The notes beneath the pieces were generated by a model, which was not told the origin of the DNA, did no database searches, and saw only the letters and a program-made list of their open reading frames with translations. This document shows positions 28,556-38,290 of a DNA stretch of 64,000 nt, in pieces. Position 1 is the first letter of the stretch. Every line of letters begins with the position of its first letter. The DNA lies in assembly GCA_947176755.1 (NCBI GenBank), contig CAMWRW010000005.1, positions 1-64,000 of the forward strand. The letters run 5' to 3'. The DNA comes from an uncultured Porphyromonadaceae bacterium. Lineage in GTDB: Bacteria > Bacteroidota > Bacteroidia > Bacteroidales > Muribaculaceae. The position numbers were made by a program, and so were the translations under genes.

Positions 28556-28588
28556 GAGGCTGCGTCGTAAAGTTTACGGCGCAGCCTC
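28556..28588 (+). terminator. Hairpin after the M13 peptidase gene
   Basis: GAGGCTGCGTCGTAAA (28556-28571) pairs with TTTACGGCGCAGCCTC (28573-28588) apart from one G-U. The central bases must unpair to form a loop. CGTTAT follows rather than a T-run, so termination strength is uncertain. Confidence 0.6.
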
Positions 28589-28636
28589 TCGTTATATCCA
28601 AACCTACTGAAGTCTGAAGCCAATTTCCCGGGAACA

Positions 28637-28673
28637 ACAATGGAGGCTGCCGACTGCCGGCAGCCTCCATTGT
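28637..28673. terminator. Perfect 16-bp hairpin between pepO and prs
   Basis: ACAATGGAGGCTGCCG (28637-28652) and its exact complement (28658-28673) flank a 5-base loop. It shares the core GAGGCTGC/GCAGCCTC with the hairpin at 28556-28588. It lies just past the stop of prs and probably serves both convergent genes, although no long T-run follows on either side. Confidence 0.65.
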
Positions 28674-28693
28674 CATATATTCAGGAGTTCTTA

Positions 28694-29638
28694 TTATTTA
28701 AAGAGATACTGGGAGGAAATCGACTGGTTGTTGTGGATGCGGCGGATCGTATCTGCAAAAAGTTTGGCAACCGGAAGAATCGTGGCTTTCGAGTTTTCCT
28801 TTCCGTATGGAATCGAATCTGTAAAGATGATTTCTTCCAATCCGCAATCTTTGACACGGTCGGTTGCGGGATCGCTCATCACGGCGTGTGAGCAGAGAGC
28901 ACGGACGGACTTTGCTCCAAAGCTGAGGAGAAGGTCGCTTGCTTTGGTGATAGTTCCGGCAGTGTCAACAATATCGTCGACAAGCACAACATTCTTTCCT
29001 TCAACATCGCCAATCACAGTCATTTTTTCAACTACATTGGCTTTGGCACGTGTCTTGTGGCAGAGCACGAGAGGGACATCGAAATATTTTGCGTAAGAAT
29101 TGGCTCTTTTGGCACCTCCGACATCGGGAGAGGCGATTACCATATCTTTCAGGTGAAGACTCTGAATGTAGGGAATAAAGATTGAAGAGGCGTAGAGATG
29201 ATCAACGGGAACATTGAAGAAACCCTGAATCTGGTCGGCATGGAGGTCCATAGTGATCAGACGATCAATTCCGGCCGTACTGAGGAGGTCGGCTACGAGT
29301 TTGGCTGCAATGGAAACACGGGGTTTGTCCTTGCGGTCCTGACGAGCCCAGCCGAAATAAGGCACAACCGCAATCACAGATGCGGCCGAGGCACGCTTTG
29401 CGGCATCTACCATCAGGAGGAGCTCCATAAGGTTGTCGCTGTTGGGGAAGGTTGACTGAACGAGGTAAACCTCGGCTCCGCGGATTGATTCTTCAAATCC
29501 TACTTCAAATTCTCCATCGGCAAAACGTTCGCAGTTCATTTTGCCAAGTTCAATGCCAAGTTCCTTGCAGATGCTTTCTCCGAGATATTTCGAAGCGCGG
29601 CCGGCAAATACTTTAATCGGCGGTAAAGAATTGTTCAT
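28694..29638 (-). CDS. prs: Ribose-phosphate pyrophosphokinase
   Basis: PRPP synthetase of 314 aa, making 5-phosphoribosyl diphosphate from ribose 5-phosphate and ATP for nucleotide, His, Trp and NAD synthesis. Motifs seen are the FADGE loop (CERFADGEFEV), YFGWARQDRKDKPR, TMDLHADQIQGFF and the PRPP loop VVLVDDIVDTAGT. The ATG at 29638 (MNNSLPP) gives the usual length; the frame extends to 29680. It has its own promoter and lies downstream of the GH13 gene on the same strand. Confidence 0.96.
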   Translation of the reverse strand: MNNSLPPIKVFAGRASKYLGESICKELGIELGKMNCERFADGEFEVGFEESIRGAEVYLVQSTFPNSDNLMELLLMVDAAKRASAASVIAVVPYFGWARQDRKDKPRVSIAAKLVADLLSTAGIDRLITMDLHADQIQGFFNVPVDHLYASSIFIPYIQSLHLKDMVIASPDVGGAKRANSYAKYFDVPLVLCHKTRAKANVVEKMTVIGDVEGKNVVLVDDIVDTAGTITKASDLLLSFGAKSVRALCSHAVMSDPATDRVKDCGLEEIIFTDSIPYGKENSKATILPVAKLFADTIRRIHNNQSISSQYLFK

Positions 29639-29730
29639 TATATGTTGAATTGTCGGAATGCCCCCAAATGATGACGGCATCCATGTTAACTCTACATTGT
29701 TGTGGCTCGGAAGGAGCCTGAATTATGATG

Positions 29731-29762
29731 CAAAATTAATCCTTTATTCTTATTCTTCCAAA
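29731..29762 (-). promoter_or_regulatory. Promoter of prs
   Basis: On the minus strand TTTG (29762-29759), 20 bp, TAATTTTG (29738-29731) is a full match. The predicted leader is about 85-90 nt. Confidence 0.82.
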
Positions 29763-29782
29763 TCGGAAAGGCGCGATTCTCA

Positions 29783-31483
29783 TCACTTGAGCTTTGCCTT
29801 TAGAAGCGGAATAATTAGTGCATCTGTCCCTTTGATGTAAAATTCGCTCTCTCCATCGCGCTCCGTTGAAAAGGTGTGTTCCTTATTCCAGAGTAAATCT
29901 TTGGCTGTCTGAGTCTCAACTGCCAAGCCGGCCATATTGAAGGCCATGTCTGGAATTCTCACTCTTACTTTTGCCGCCTCGCTGTCAAAGTTGGCAATTA
30001 TCAAATAGGCCTCGCTGGCAGTATAGCGCAGGAAGGCAAATTGACGGTGAGGATTGAAGCCGGGATTCTGCAAATTGACATACATCAGGTCGAAAAACTC
30101 CCCTTCCCTTATCGCATCGCATGAGTTGCAAAGAGTGAGAACTCGCTTATAGAGATTGCGCAGCCACTTTTCATGAGAAGTGAGTAAGGCGGTGTTGCAC
30201 CGACCGTTGTTGTACCATCGACGTATCGTATCGTAGCTCCAGTAATCGAAAATGGTCGATCTGTTATTGTCTCCCGCGAAACCCTCATTGTCATGCGCCA
30301 TCTCTCCCAGTTCCTGGCCGTAATAAATCATAAAGGGCCCTCGACCTATCATTGCACTGACCACAAGCGACGGAACAACCCTCGATGGATCATCCGCATA
30401 TTCTCTGGATGCAAAACGAACCTCATCATGATTCTCAAGGAAATTAAGCATTGAGTCTCCGATACCGTCTACTGTCTGCCAACATCCCGTGAGCTGGGCC
30501 GCCGACCAATTATATTTCTCTATCCCGACGAGCGTGTCGTAAAGATTAACTTTGTCGTATAGATAATCAAAATGACAATAATCAATAAACGGACGATAAA
30601 GCCCAACATCATAGATTTCACCAATAAAAATAACATTGGGGAAATCCTTTTTCACCTGAGGAATCGCCCAATGCCAGAATTCCATCGGCACCATAAACAC
30701 CATGTCGCATCTGAAACCGTCGACTCCTTTGGCCGCCCAAAATCTCAGAATATGAAGCATCTTGAGCCAAGTGTCGGGCGCAGGATTATAATCGCGCGTA
30801 TGAAGTCCGGGGTCATAGCCATAATTCAGTTTGACGGCTTCATACCAGTCGTTACGCCCGCAAAAAGCTGTGAAACAATCATTCCCCGTCGCTTTCGCAG
30901 GAAATTCAGTGTAGGGAGTCCCCTCGGCATCAAGCGGAAACTCGGGTGAAAATTGTTGGTTGGTGATATAGTAATAATTATTGTCGCGGGCGAAGAACTT
31001 CGTAATGTCGTCGTTATCTCCGAAATCACGGATTCCTTCCGGCGCGGAATCTGAATGGTAACAGCGTGCAGTGTGGTTGGGAACGAAATCTATGATCAGC
31101 TTCAAACCGCAACCATGAACTCTTCTGACACATTCTTCAAATTCTGCCATTCGCGCCTTTACGTCTACGGCAATGGAGGGTGCGATATCATAATAGTCCT
31201 TAATTGCATAAGGCGAGCCCGCTTCCCCTTTTACGATATTGGGATTGTCTGGGGGAATCCCGGCTTCCGGGTAGGCGGTTTTGGTTGCCATTTCCAACAC
31301 ACCGGTCAGCCAGAGACAGTTTACGCCAAGAGAAGAGAGCGATTTCAATAGTGTCGGGGTAATATCTCGGAGTTTTCCGCTTCCGTTTTGCTCAAGGGTT
31401 CCACCGGGCACGCAGTTCTCGTTAGTATTGGTCAGAATGCGTGGAAATGCCTGGTAGATTATGAGTTTCTCATTTTGTGCCAT
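29783..31483 (-). CDS. Alpha-amylase family glycoside hydrolase (GH13), cytosolic
   Basis: GH13 enzyme of 566 aa acting on alpha-glucans or related alpha-glucosides. The four conserved regions are visible: DFVPNH, GFRCDMVF (nucleophile Asp), FIGEIYD (acid/base Glu) and NFLENHDE (stabilising Asp). A C-terminal beta-domain follows. There is no signal peptide (MAQNEKLIIYQAFPRIL), so it should act inside the cell, for example on glycogen or imported maltodextrins. It is the third gene after tamB and the patatin gene, 35 bp from the latter. Confidence 0.92.
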   Translation of the reverse strand: MAQNEKLIIYQAFPRILTNTNENCVPGGTLEQNGSGKLRDITPTLLKSLSSLGVNCLWLTGVLEMATKTAYPEAGIPPDNPNIVKGEAGSPYAIKDYYDIAPSIAVDVKARMAEFEECVRRVHGCGLKLIIDFVPNHTARCYHSDSAPEGIRDFGDNDDITKFFARDNNYYYITNQQFSPEFPLDAEGTPYTEFPAKATGNDCFTAFCGRNDWYEAVKLNYGYDPGLHTRDYNPAPDTWLKMLHILRFWAAKGVDGFRCDMVFMVPMEFWHWAIPQVKKDFPNVIFIGEIYDVGLYRPFIDYCHFDYLYDKVNLYDTLVGIEKYNWSAAQLTGCWQTVDGIGDSMLNFLENHDEVRFASREYADDPSRVVPSLVVSAMIGRGPFMIYYGQELGEMAHDNEGFAGDNNRSTIFDYWSYDTIRRWYNNGRCNTALLTSHEKWLRNLYKRVLTLCNSCDAIREGEFFDLMYVNLQNPGFNPHRQFAFLRYTASEAYLIIANFDSEAAKVRVRIPDMAFNMAGLAVETQTAKDLLWNKEHTFSTERDGESEFYIKGTDALIIPLLKAKLK

Positions 31484-31518
31484 TAATCTTAGTATATGAT
31501 AATTATTTTGCTTCAGAT

Positions 31519-32349
31519 TTATTTTTTGAGATTTTTCAATGTTTCGGCTGCAGCCTCGTATCCGTAGCGAATATTGCGGTCAAGACTCGCGAGATCAAAG
31601 ACATTACTTTGTTCGAGAGCCCTCGGAATCACCACATAATCACACAGATTCATATCTGCCACCACATTTGCTTTCATTCCAAGAGAAAACGCGCGTAGAG
31701 CAATGTCTACGATGGAATCTTTATATTTGTAGGTTCGGTCTAAAGGAGAGCAGTTGCAACCGATAAGTGTTGTGCAGTAGTTCCGTATGGCCCACGCCGG
31801 AAGATTATGCATAACTCCACCGTCGACATAGTAGTAGGAACCGATTTTCCAAGGCTTGAAAATCACCGGCATACTGCAAGAAGCCATCACTCGCGGCACA
31901 ATCTCTCCCTTGCACCATCCAACTTGAGTTCCGCGAGTGAGATTAGTGGCACATACCACAGTTGGAATTTGCAACTCTTCAAGATTTTTCACCGGCAGCC
32001 AACTTTCAAGAAGTTTGGCAAACCGATCAAGTTTGAAGAAACCATCTTTAGGCACGGTCCATTCCCGAAAATCATTTAAATTTCTCGACTCCACGAAACA
32101 CTCCCTAATTTCCGCCGGTGTCAGGCCGGCGGCGTAAAGGACGGCGGCAACTGAGCCTGCGGAAACTCCCGAAAGCACGGTCGGACGGATTCCAAGGTCA
32201 CGAAGCACCATCATCGTGCCGATATGTGAGAATCCTTTGGCGCCTCCACCTCCGAATGCCACTCCCAAGCTGTCCTGCTTCAGCAAGCCGATACGTTTCA
32301 GCAAACCGTTGATTGTTGCGAGATTATTTTTGATCTGACTTGCTTTCAT
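31519..32349 (-). CDS. Patatin-like phospholipase
   Basis: Lipid acyl hydrolase of 276 aa, similar to bacterial RssA-type patatins. The oxyanion-hole motif GGGGAKG is near residue 33. The nucleophile elbow GVSAG has Ser63. The catalytic Asp is in the DGGV motif (YYVDGGVMHNLP). No signal peptide is present, so it is expected in the cytosol or at the inner membrane face. Its start lies 26 bp inside the end of tamB, which points to translational coupling. Confidence 0.92.
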   Translation of the reverse strand: MKASQIKNNLATINGLLKRIGLLKQDSLGVAFGGGGAKGFSHIGTMMVLRDLGIRPTVLSGVSAGSVAAVLYAAGLTPAEIRECFVESRNLNDFREWTVPKDGFFKLDRFAKLLESWLPVKNLEELQIPTVVCATNLTRGTQVGWCKGEIVPRVMASCSMPVIFKPWKIGSYYYVDGGVMHNLPAWAIRNYCTTLIGCNCSPLDRTYKYKDSIVDIALRAFSLGMKANVVADMNLCDYVVIPRALEQSNVFDLASLDRNIRYGYEAAAETLKNLKK

Positions 32350-35300
32350 TTTCGTTATCTATTGGGTTATTTCCGACTGAATCAACAAGAGCTGCCTCCG
32401 GTTTCCCGGAATTGGGAGACTTCCTTTTTTTGCGTCTAAGGAATGCTAACATATCATTAAAATCCTTACGGTAAACAATTCCGATGCCCTGAGTGGTCAA
32501 AGCCGAACGAAGATAATAATTTGCATCGTTAAAATGGTTGTAAGCCTTCAGACGCAGTTTCCCATCCTTATTAAGGAGATATTCTATGTCGAAATCTCCG
32601 ACAAACATAGTCTGAGACGTGCTCCTGTCTCTATAACCGAGATTTCCGTTAATCAGCAATCTGTTGTCAAGCAATCGAGACGAGAGAGCAAGGTTAACCT
32701 CCATATCGGAGAAATCGCTTTTATCGGCTTTGAAACTCGGGTTAAGATAGACCTTGTCGGTGAGCTGGCCGACGAGATTTGACAACTGTGATGATAATGT
32801 CGCCGAAGCAACAGAAGCGAGTTCGCCTCCTGACCCGCTTCCGGCATACTCCGGGGTGTAGAAGCGATTGAGAGCAAGAAGATAGAGGACTTGTCGCTGA
32901 AGCATGTCCTCACTTGATATTATACTTCTCACCTTCCTTTCCACTTCTTGTGAAAGCGTCGGAAGATTAATGTCAAACCCTATTTCAGGAGAGGTCAGAG
33001 GACCTGTGACTTCCAGGAGAGCATCCACCGGGACGCTTGTTCTATTAAGGTCCGGATCAGAGGAAAAACTTTTATCAAGGTCTGAAAGACTTGTGTTGAC
33101 CCGATAAGCAGCTTTGATATCCATGACTCCCGCAAGAGGATCGCCCGAAAATGAAATCGAGCTTTCCGGCTCAATTTTAAACCCTCGAAGAATGATATCC
33201 TGCAGGGAGAAATTGTAGAAGCCATTGACAATATTGTAGTTGCCAAAGATATTGAGTTCATCGGACGCGGAAGAATATGTCATGCGAAGCCCACCCTTTC
33301 CTTCAGCCGTGATTTTATCGCCGGCATCAGGATCCATGATTAAAATAACCTTTGCTTCCGGAGTGACTGTTGCATTGAGATCCAGAAGGAATAGATCGGA
33401 TTCAGTTTCGGCCTGAGTGCGATTATTAATGTTTCTGAATATCTCTTCGAGGGAATCTGACGATGAGATACTCTCCGAGATTTCCTCTTTCGCTTTGCTT
33501 CTGTCAGAGAAAGTAAGGAACGCATAGTCGTCGGCGGTCTGAGAATCTTCCAACACAAACGTGAATTCCGAATTTTTATCAGTGGTCATTGCTCCATCCA
33601 AACGGACAATTCCCGGATGACCGATGATTGAGGCCCGACCACTTGCAAATATCTTACCGTACCATACGGGATTGATTTTTTCGTTAGTGTCAAAGCACAG
33701 CAGGCCATTGGCATCGGTCACATCAAATCTGAAATCTGCATCATGGAAATAGTGATGTTTTACATATCCGCTGATCTTGCCGGTATTGCCATACTTATCC
33801 TTTGCCAGCAATCCCGGAATGCGGATTAAGCCGGGTCGCATTATGATACTGTCGGTCGCTGTATACGTCACGTTCGTGAAATCGACTTTCATTGATACTT
33901 CATCCGCGAACACGTCACCGATAAGGTCAACGTCCTTAAACGACCCATAAAGTTTAAGTTTCCCCGATGCGCGACCTTCCACTTCAGATGTAAAAGCTTT
34001 CAGGAAAGGTTGAATAAGGGCTGCATTGACCTTATTCGCATCGAAATCAAATGATAGCGAATCTCTTGTGACATAGACACCGCCGTGAACCGTAGCACCG
34101 GTTTTGTCATCTTTTCTTATATCAGCATCTATCCCGACCATTTTTTCCACATTATCCCATCTCCCAAGCAACTTTCCGTCGCCAAGAACCGCGTTGTTAT
34201 AGCTAAGATTCTTAACAGTCAGACCCTCGGTCTTTGCAGAGAAGTCTTTTCCGAGGAGACCCGATGCCATGGCCCTTCCGGTGGCCAGTCCTCCAAAGGT
34301 GACGTAATTTATATTCAGAAGATCAAAAATATACTTCAGGTCGACCGAAGTGAGGTTTGCTGTCACGATATCCATCGGATCCTTACCGGCAATTCCTGAA
34401 ATGCTGACCGACTGCAAACCGTTTCCGATCAGTAGCGGAGCAATCTCAATTCGACCGTCATTCATGACTATGTTGCTTTCGCCTATGGTCCAAGTTTTCC
34501 CTCCAAGCGTGAACTGTGAATGCTCAATATTTATTTCAGTCACCTTATTACCGCTCAACAATCTGTCGTGTTGACTTACAGAAAGGTTCAGTGCGCCTTG
34601 GGTGTCGAGAACTGTTCCTTCATTCGTACATGCTGCCGGATTTGACCTCCAGCCAAATGTCGCCCTCAACATATCTGGCTTTCCCGAGGCCAGAATGTCA
34701 AGCGTCATGTCATCGTTTTTGGCCGGAACAATGGTCGTTACTTTTGCACTGATTCCTGAGACTTCATCATAGGAGGCATGTAACGAAGTGCCACGAATAA
34801 GTTTGTTTTTCCCCTGAAGAATATATGGGGCTTCAAGGGAGAGATTACCCGTGAGGGTTTTGCCGACAAAACGTCCCTCAATATTAACATCGCGTAGAGG
34901 ACGAACAGGGAGTTTAAAAAATGAATAAATCGCGTCATCAGGCAGCAATCGGAGGGATATTTCAGCAGCAGCCTTTTCATATTCCTTTATATTTTTCGGG
35001 AAATAGCAACCTCTTACCGACCCCTGCAACACGTCGGAGTCTATATTCAACACTCGGCCGACCGACCCGCAAGGCACTGAATCCGCCGACCCGAAAATAT
35101 CCCCGACGTAGGCATCCTCTAAAGTAACGGACAGGTGATTAAGTTTCAAGAACTCTGCGTATGTCGAATTATCCGCAAAGAGAAGGTTTTCAATATTGAC
35201 AGCCCCCGTAGCCTCTTGTAAGGAAGGTCCGCTAATCGAAATGGCAATGTTGCCTGAGAGAGATTTCCCGGGATATTGTCCGAGAATGCCAAAGCGAGCC

Positions 35301-36913
35301 GGGATTATACGGGAAATCCGGAGGTCGGAAGTCAAGGCAAAACCGGCCGCCTCAATTGAACCTTCAGCACCCACGGCAAAATTTGCTATCTCATCACGCA
35401 CACCTACGGCAAGCGTCACATCAGGGCCGGATTTAAGCATTTTTGCCGTAATACTGTCAATCCGAGTTCCTCGAAAATCAAGATAATCAAGCGTCGCATC
35501 AACTTCTCCTCCTATGGAGGCCCATTGGCCGGCTGCTTCACACTTGATTTTCCCGGACACCTGACCTAATTCAGACAGTCCCGGGAATTTATTAAGTTGA
35601 AACTCATCAAACATTATTTCCGCGCTTCCTGAAATCCCCTCTTTACTCCAGTCGGAGGCCTCCGCATCAATCGAAAGTCCGCCCAACTGCGTAAGGAGAT
35701 TCATCTCGATATCCCCCTGCCGTTTATCTGGGAAAACGCTCCCCGACAGAGTCAAGTCCGCGTACCCGACCGGATCAATCCAGGCTTTTGCATTGGAATC
35801 GATTGGAATAAGATTCAGAACATACCTGATCCAATCATCGGAAGCCTTCAGATTTAAGTCCTTAACAGAGAGAAGTGTTTCCTCTCGAACCTTCAATGAG
35901 GAAGCTGAACCCGAAAGCTCAAATGAGAATCTGTTATCACCGGTCGATAAATTCAGTTTCACATCTTGCAGATTATTTATATTTCCGACAGCCTCTCCCT
36001 TCAGATAGAGCGTTTCAGAAAGATGTGAAAGTGGAGAATAGAAACATGCAAGATCCTGTGGATTTATATGCGAGTTCGTTATCGAAAGTTGATGTCGCCC
36101 TTTTTCAAGCGCCTTCATCAGATTCGGCAAACCATCATAGCTCATATTGAAATCCTCGATATGAATCAAAGAACCGGGAAGACGAATCTCGAATTTATTT
36201 ACCGATAATTCAGAGTCGGAAATTCCTGTCAACAAAGTCAAGGAAGATAGATTGAAGCCACTGTTCTCGCTAAGGGAGAGACGACGGATGTCAATCTCAA
36301 AATCGTTATTTTTCAACACCGGCATTGCAACATCGGCCTTAAGATCAGATATAGCAATGTGATTGGGGTCGAATCCACCATCATTTTTATAAGGCTTCCA
36401 ACGACGGTCGAAACTTGCTTTTGACTTCCTTATGACAATATTTCTCAGAGTAAGATCAAATTGAGTCGGAGGTTTATTTTTATCTTTTGAGGAGAGGGCA
36501 TCAATTAAGAATTGAATGTTAAGAGGACCATCTTTCTCCGATTGATATATTCTCGCATCAAGCTCAATAAGTTCTCCATAAGTGATCTCAATTTTTCTGT
36601 CGGAAATCAACGACCAAAGAGAGATGCCCGCACCCAGGCGACCGATAGAGAGACATGGAGTGTCTGCAGAATCGAGGATAAGAACGTCAGAGAGCATTAC
36701 CTCATTGAAAGGGACAATGCTGACTTTCCCTATGGAAACCGGGACACCGAGCAGATTGGAAAGTTCCTTAGTTGCTTTTTCTTTAATTACGTTCTGAACA
36801 GGAGGGATTGACAGCGCTATATAAAGAAAGACGAGGAGACCTACAGCCACGAGTACAGTGGTAAACAACAGAGATCTCGCCACGCGGTAAGTATGTCTGA
36901 CAATCTTATTCAC
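32324..36913 (-). CDS. tamB: TamB/DUF490 family translocation and assembly module protein
   Basis: Large AsmA/TamB-type envelope protein of 1529 aa that spans the periplasm; relatives move phospholipids to the outer membrane or assist outer-membrane protein assembly. One N-terminal membrane anchor is at about 10-35 (SLLFTTVLVAVGLLVFLYIALSI). A very long beta-rich repeat region follows, and the DUF490 domain is near the C-terminus (about 1150-1480). The start is taken as the GTG at 36913 (VNKIVRHTYR), since the ATG at 36970 would add 19 non-family residues and lies upstream of the visible -7 box. No TamA gene is adjacent, as usual in Bacteroidetes. First gene of an operon with patatin and GH13. 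Confidence 0.9.
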   Translation of the reverse strand: MNKIVRHTYRVARSLLFTTVLVAVGLLVFLYIALSIPPVQNVIKEKATKELSNLLGVPVSIGKVSIVPFNEVMLSDVLILDSADTPCLSIGRLGAGISLWSLISDRKIEITYGELIELDARIYQSEKDGPLNIQFLIDALSSKDKNKPPTQFDLTLRNIVIRKSKASFDRRWKPYKNDGGFDPNHIAISDLKADVAMPVLKNNDFEIDIRRLSLSENSGFNLSSLTLLTGISDSELSVNKFEIRLPGSLIHIEDFNMSYDGLPNLMKALEKGRHQLSITNSHINPQDLACFYSPLSHLSETLYLKGEAVGNINNLQDVKLNLSTGDNRFSFELSGSASSLKVREETLLSVKDLNLKASDDWIRYVLNLIPIDSNAKAWIDPVGYADLTLSGSVFPDKRQGDIEMNLLTQLGGLSIDAEASDWSKEGISGSAEIMFDEFQLNKFPGLSELGQVSGKIKCEAAGQWASIGGEVDATLDYLDFRGTRIDSITAKMLKSGPDVTLAVGVRDEIANFAVGAEGSIEAAGFALTSDLRISRIIPARFGILGQYPGKSLSGNIAISISGPSLQEATGAVNIENLLFADNSTYAEFLKLNHLSVTLEDAYVGDIFGSADSVPCGSVGRVLNIDSDVLQGSVRGCYFPKNIKEYEKAAAEISLRLLPDDAIYSFFKLPVRPLRDVNIEGRFVGKTLTGNLSLEAPYILQGKNKLIRGTSLHASYDEVSGISAKVTTIVPAKNDDMTLDILASGKPDMLRATFGWRSNPAACTNEGTVLDTQGALNLSVSQHDRLLSGNKVTEINIEHSQFTLGGKTWTIGESNIVMNDGRIEIAPLLIGNGLQSVSISGIAGKDPMDIVTANLTSVDLKYIFDLLNINYVTFGGLATGRAMASGLLGKDFSAKTEGLTVKNLSYNNAVLGDGKLLGRWDNVEKMVGIDADIRKDDKTGATVHGGVYVTRDSLSFDFDANKVNAALIQPFLKAFTSEVEGRASGKLKLYGSFKDVDLIGDVFADEVSMKVDFTNVTYTATDSIIMRPGLIRIPGLLAKDKYGNTGKISGYVKHHYFHDADFRFDVTDANGLLCFDTNEKINPVWYGKIFASGRASIIGHPGIVRLDGAMTTDKNSEFTFVLEDSQTADDYAFLTFSDRSKAKEEISESISSSDSLEEIFRNINNRTQAETESDLFLLDLNATVTPEAKVILIMDPDAGDKITAEGKGGLRMTYSSASDELNIFGNYNIVNGFYNFSLQDIILRGFKIEPESSISFSGDPLAGVMDIKAAYRVNTSLSDLDKSFSSDPDLNRTSVPVDALLEVTGPLTSPEIGFDINLPTLSQEVERKVRSIISSEDMLQRQVLYLLALNRFYTPEYAGSGSGGELASVASATLSSQLSNLVGQLTDKVYLNPSFKADKSDFSDMEVNLALSSRLLDNRLLINGNLGYRDRSTSQTMFVGDFDIEYLLNKDGKLRLKAYNHFNDANYYLRSALTTQGIGIVYRKDFNDMLAFLRRKKRKSPNSGKPEAALVDSVGNNPIDNENESKSDQK

Positions 36914-36918
36914 GACTA

Positions 36919-36926
36919 CAAAATTA
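36919..36926 (-). promoter_or_regulatory. -7 element directly upstream of the tamB GTG start
   Basis: Minus-strand TAATTTTG ends only 5 bases before the GTG, which would give a leaderless or nearly leaderless message. A matching -33 box is not clear. Confidence 0.5.
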
Positions 36927-37322
36927 AGAAAAAAAAGCCTATATCGAAAGATTATAATAAAATTAGCCAAAAGTATCTTACTTATAAACTACGGGGCGAA
37001 CTGTATGATTCGACTTCGGTCACGCTGAAATCTCGCAACGCCATCAGAAGAATTCAAAATTTTATCTACGTACCCAAGAAATAAATGCGACAAATGACTT
37101 TCCACCCATACTGAAATATAGCTTATAATCGTTTGAATTTAACAGACCTTAACGCAACTAAAGAGCTTGAAAAACCGTTAAACATATAACTGCTCCGAAG
37201 TCCTGTCAAGCCATTATATAAGTCAAGATGTAGAGAAGGACTTCGCCCCGGTAACCATAGAGAATTGATAAGAATAATATATAAATTTAGTTAAAATTGG
37301 TCCCAGATATTAAAAAAATTAC

Positions 37323-37330
37323 TATATTTG
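37323..37330 (+). promoter_or_regulatory. -7 element of rpoD
   Basis: TATATTTG matches the consensus and lies 22 bp before the rpoD ATG. The nearest TTG box (37297-37299) is 23 bp upstream of it, longer than at the other promoters here. Confidence 0.6.
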
Positions 37331-37352
37331 CGACAATTTTTTGAAGTTACTT

Positions 37353-38213
37353 ATGAGACAACTTAAGATTACTAAATCTATTACCAACCGCGAAAGCGCA
37401 TCTCTCGACAAATACCTGCAGGAAATTGGTCGCGAGGAGTTAATCTCCGTTCAGGAGGAAGTAGAACTCGCTCAGCGAATTAAGAAAGGAGATAAAGCAG
37501 CGCTCGAAAAACTGACAAAAGCAAATTTGCGTTTCGTGGTGTCGGTTGCCAAACAGTATCAGAACCAGGGCTTGAGTCTCCCCGACTTGATAAATGAGGG
37601 AAACCTGGGTCTTATTCGCGCGGCTCAGAAGTTTGATGAGACCCGTGGCTTCAAATTCATTTCTTATGCAGTGTGGTGGATTCGTCAGTCGATTCTACAA
37701 GCGTTGGCTGAACAGAGCCGCATAGTGCGACTACCTCTCAATCAAGTAGGTTCGCTTAACAAGATCACCAAGGAGATGTCGCGCTTCGAACAGGAGAACG
37801 AGCGCCGTCCGTCAACCGAGGAACTTGCAGCGCGACTTGATATGGATGTTTCCAAAGTTAGCGATACGCTCCAGGTTTCCGGACGTCATATTTCTGTTGA
37901 TGCTCCTTTTGTGGAAGGCGAAGATAATTCCCTTCTTGACGTCCTTTCTAACGATGACAGCCCTATGGCCGATGCAAGCTTGAATCGTGAGTCCCTGTCA
38001 AAGGAAGTTGACCGCGCTCTAAAGCAGCTCGTTGATCGAGAAAGAGATATTCTCAAGATGTTCTTTGGTATCGGATGTCAGGAAATGACGCTCGAAGAGA
38101 TCGGTGAGAAATTCGATCTTACGCGTGAACGCGTGCGTCAGATTAAAGAAAAGGCTATCCGTCGTCTAAAAGGACAGAAGAGCCGTTTGCTCAAGAGCTA
38201 TCTCGGCGAGTGA
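37353..38213 (+). CDS. rpoD: Primary RNA polymerase sigma factor RpoD
   Basis: Sigma-70 of 286 aa, the housekeeping factor of Bacteroidetes, which lacks region 1.1. Regions seen are 1.2 ([16 protein letters not shown]), 2 ([39 protein letters not shown] and [17 protein letters not shown]), 3 ([12 protein letters not shown]) and 4 ([28 protein letters not shown]). The ATG at 37353 ([18 protein letters not shown]) matches the family start; a TTG frame begins at 37341. Confidence 0.96.
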   Translation: MRQLKITKSITNRESASLDKYLQEIGREELISVQEEVELAQRIKKGDKAALEKLTKANLRFVVSVAKQYQNQGLSLPDLINEGNLGLIRAAQKFDETRGFKFISYAVWWIRQSILQALAEQSRIVRLPLNQVGSLNKITKEMSRFEQENERRPSTEELAARLDMDVSKVSDTLQVSGRHISVDAPFVEGEDNSLLDVLSNDDSPMADASLNRESLSKEVDRALKQLVDRERDILKMFFGIGCQEMTLEEIGEKFDLTRERVRQIKEKAIRRLKGQKSRLLKSYLGE

Positions 38214-38226
38214 GCCACCACTCCAT

Positions 38227-38249
38227 AGTCTGAATAAAATATTCGGACT
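38227..38249 (+). terminator. Hairpin after rpoD
   Basis: AGTCTGAATA (38227-38236) pairs with TATTCGGACT (38240-38249) with one G-U. It starts 14 bases after the rpoD stop but has no T-run, so it is at most a weak or processing site. Confidence 0.5.
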
Positions 38250-38290
38250 AATCCCCGAACTGACTTATGCCACATTTAACTCAAATTTGT

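Larger units (their letters stand above)
36914..37352. other. Intergenic region between divergent tamB and rpoD
   Basis: About 440 bp without a convincing gene. It holds the tamB -7 box at one end and the rpoD -7 box at the other. A 9-bp perfect inverted repeat CGAAGTCCT (37196-37204) / AGGACTTCG (37237-37245) encloses a 32-base loop. A 63-codon open frame at 36893-37084 overlaps the tamB start and does not look coding. The hairpin could belong to a small RNA or the rpoD leader, but nothing proves it. Confidence 0.5.

Noticed and set aside
36893-37084. 63-codon plus-strand frame in the tamB-rpoD gap
   Set aside because: It overlaps the tamB start on the other strand, is low-complexity Lys-rich, and has no promoter of its own.
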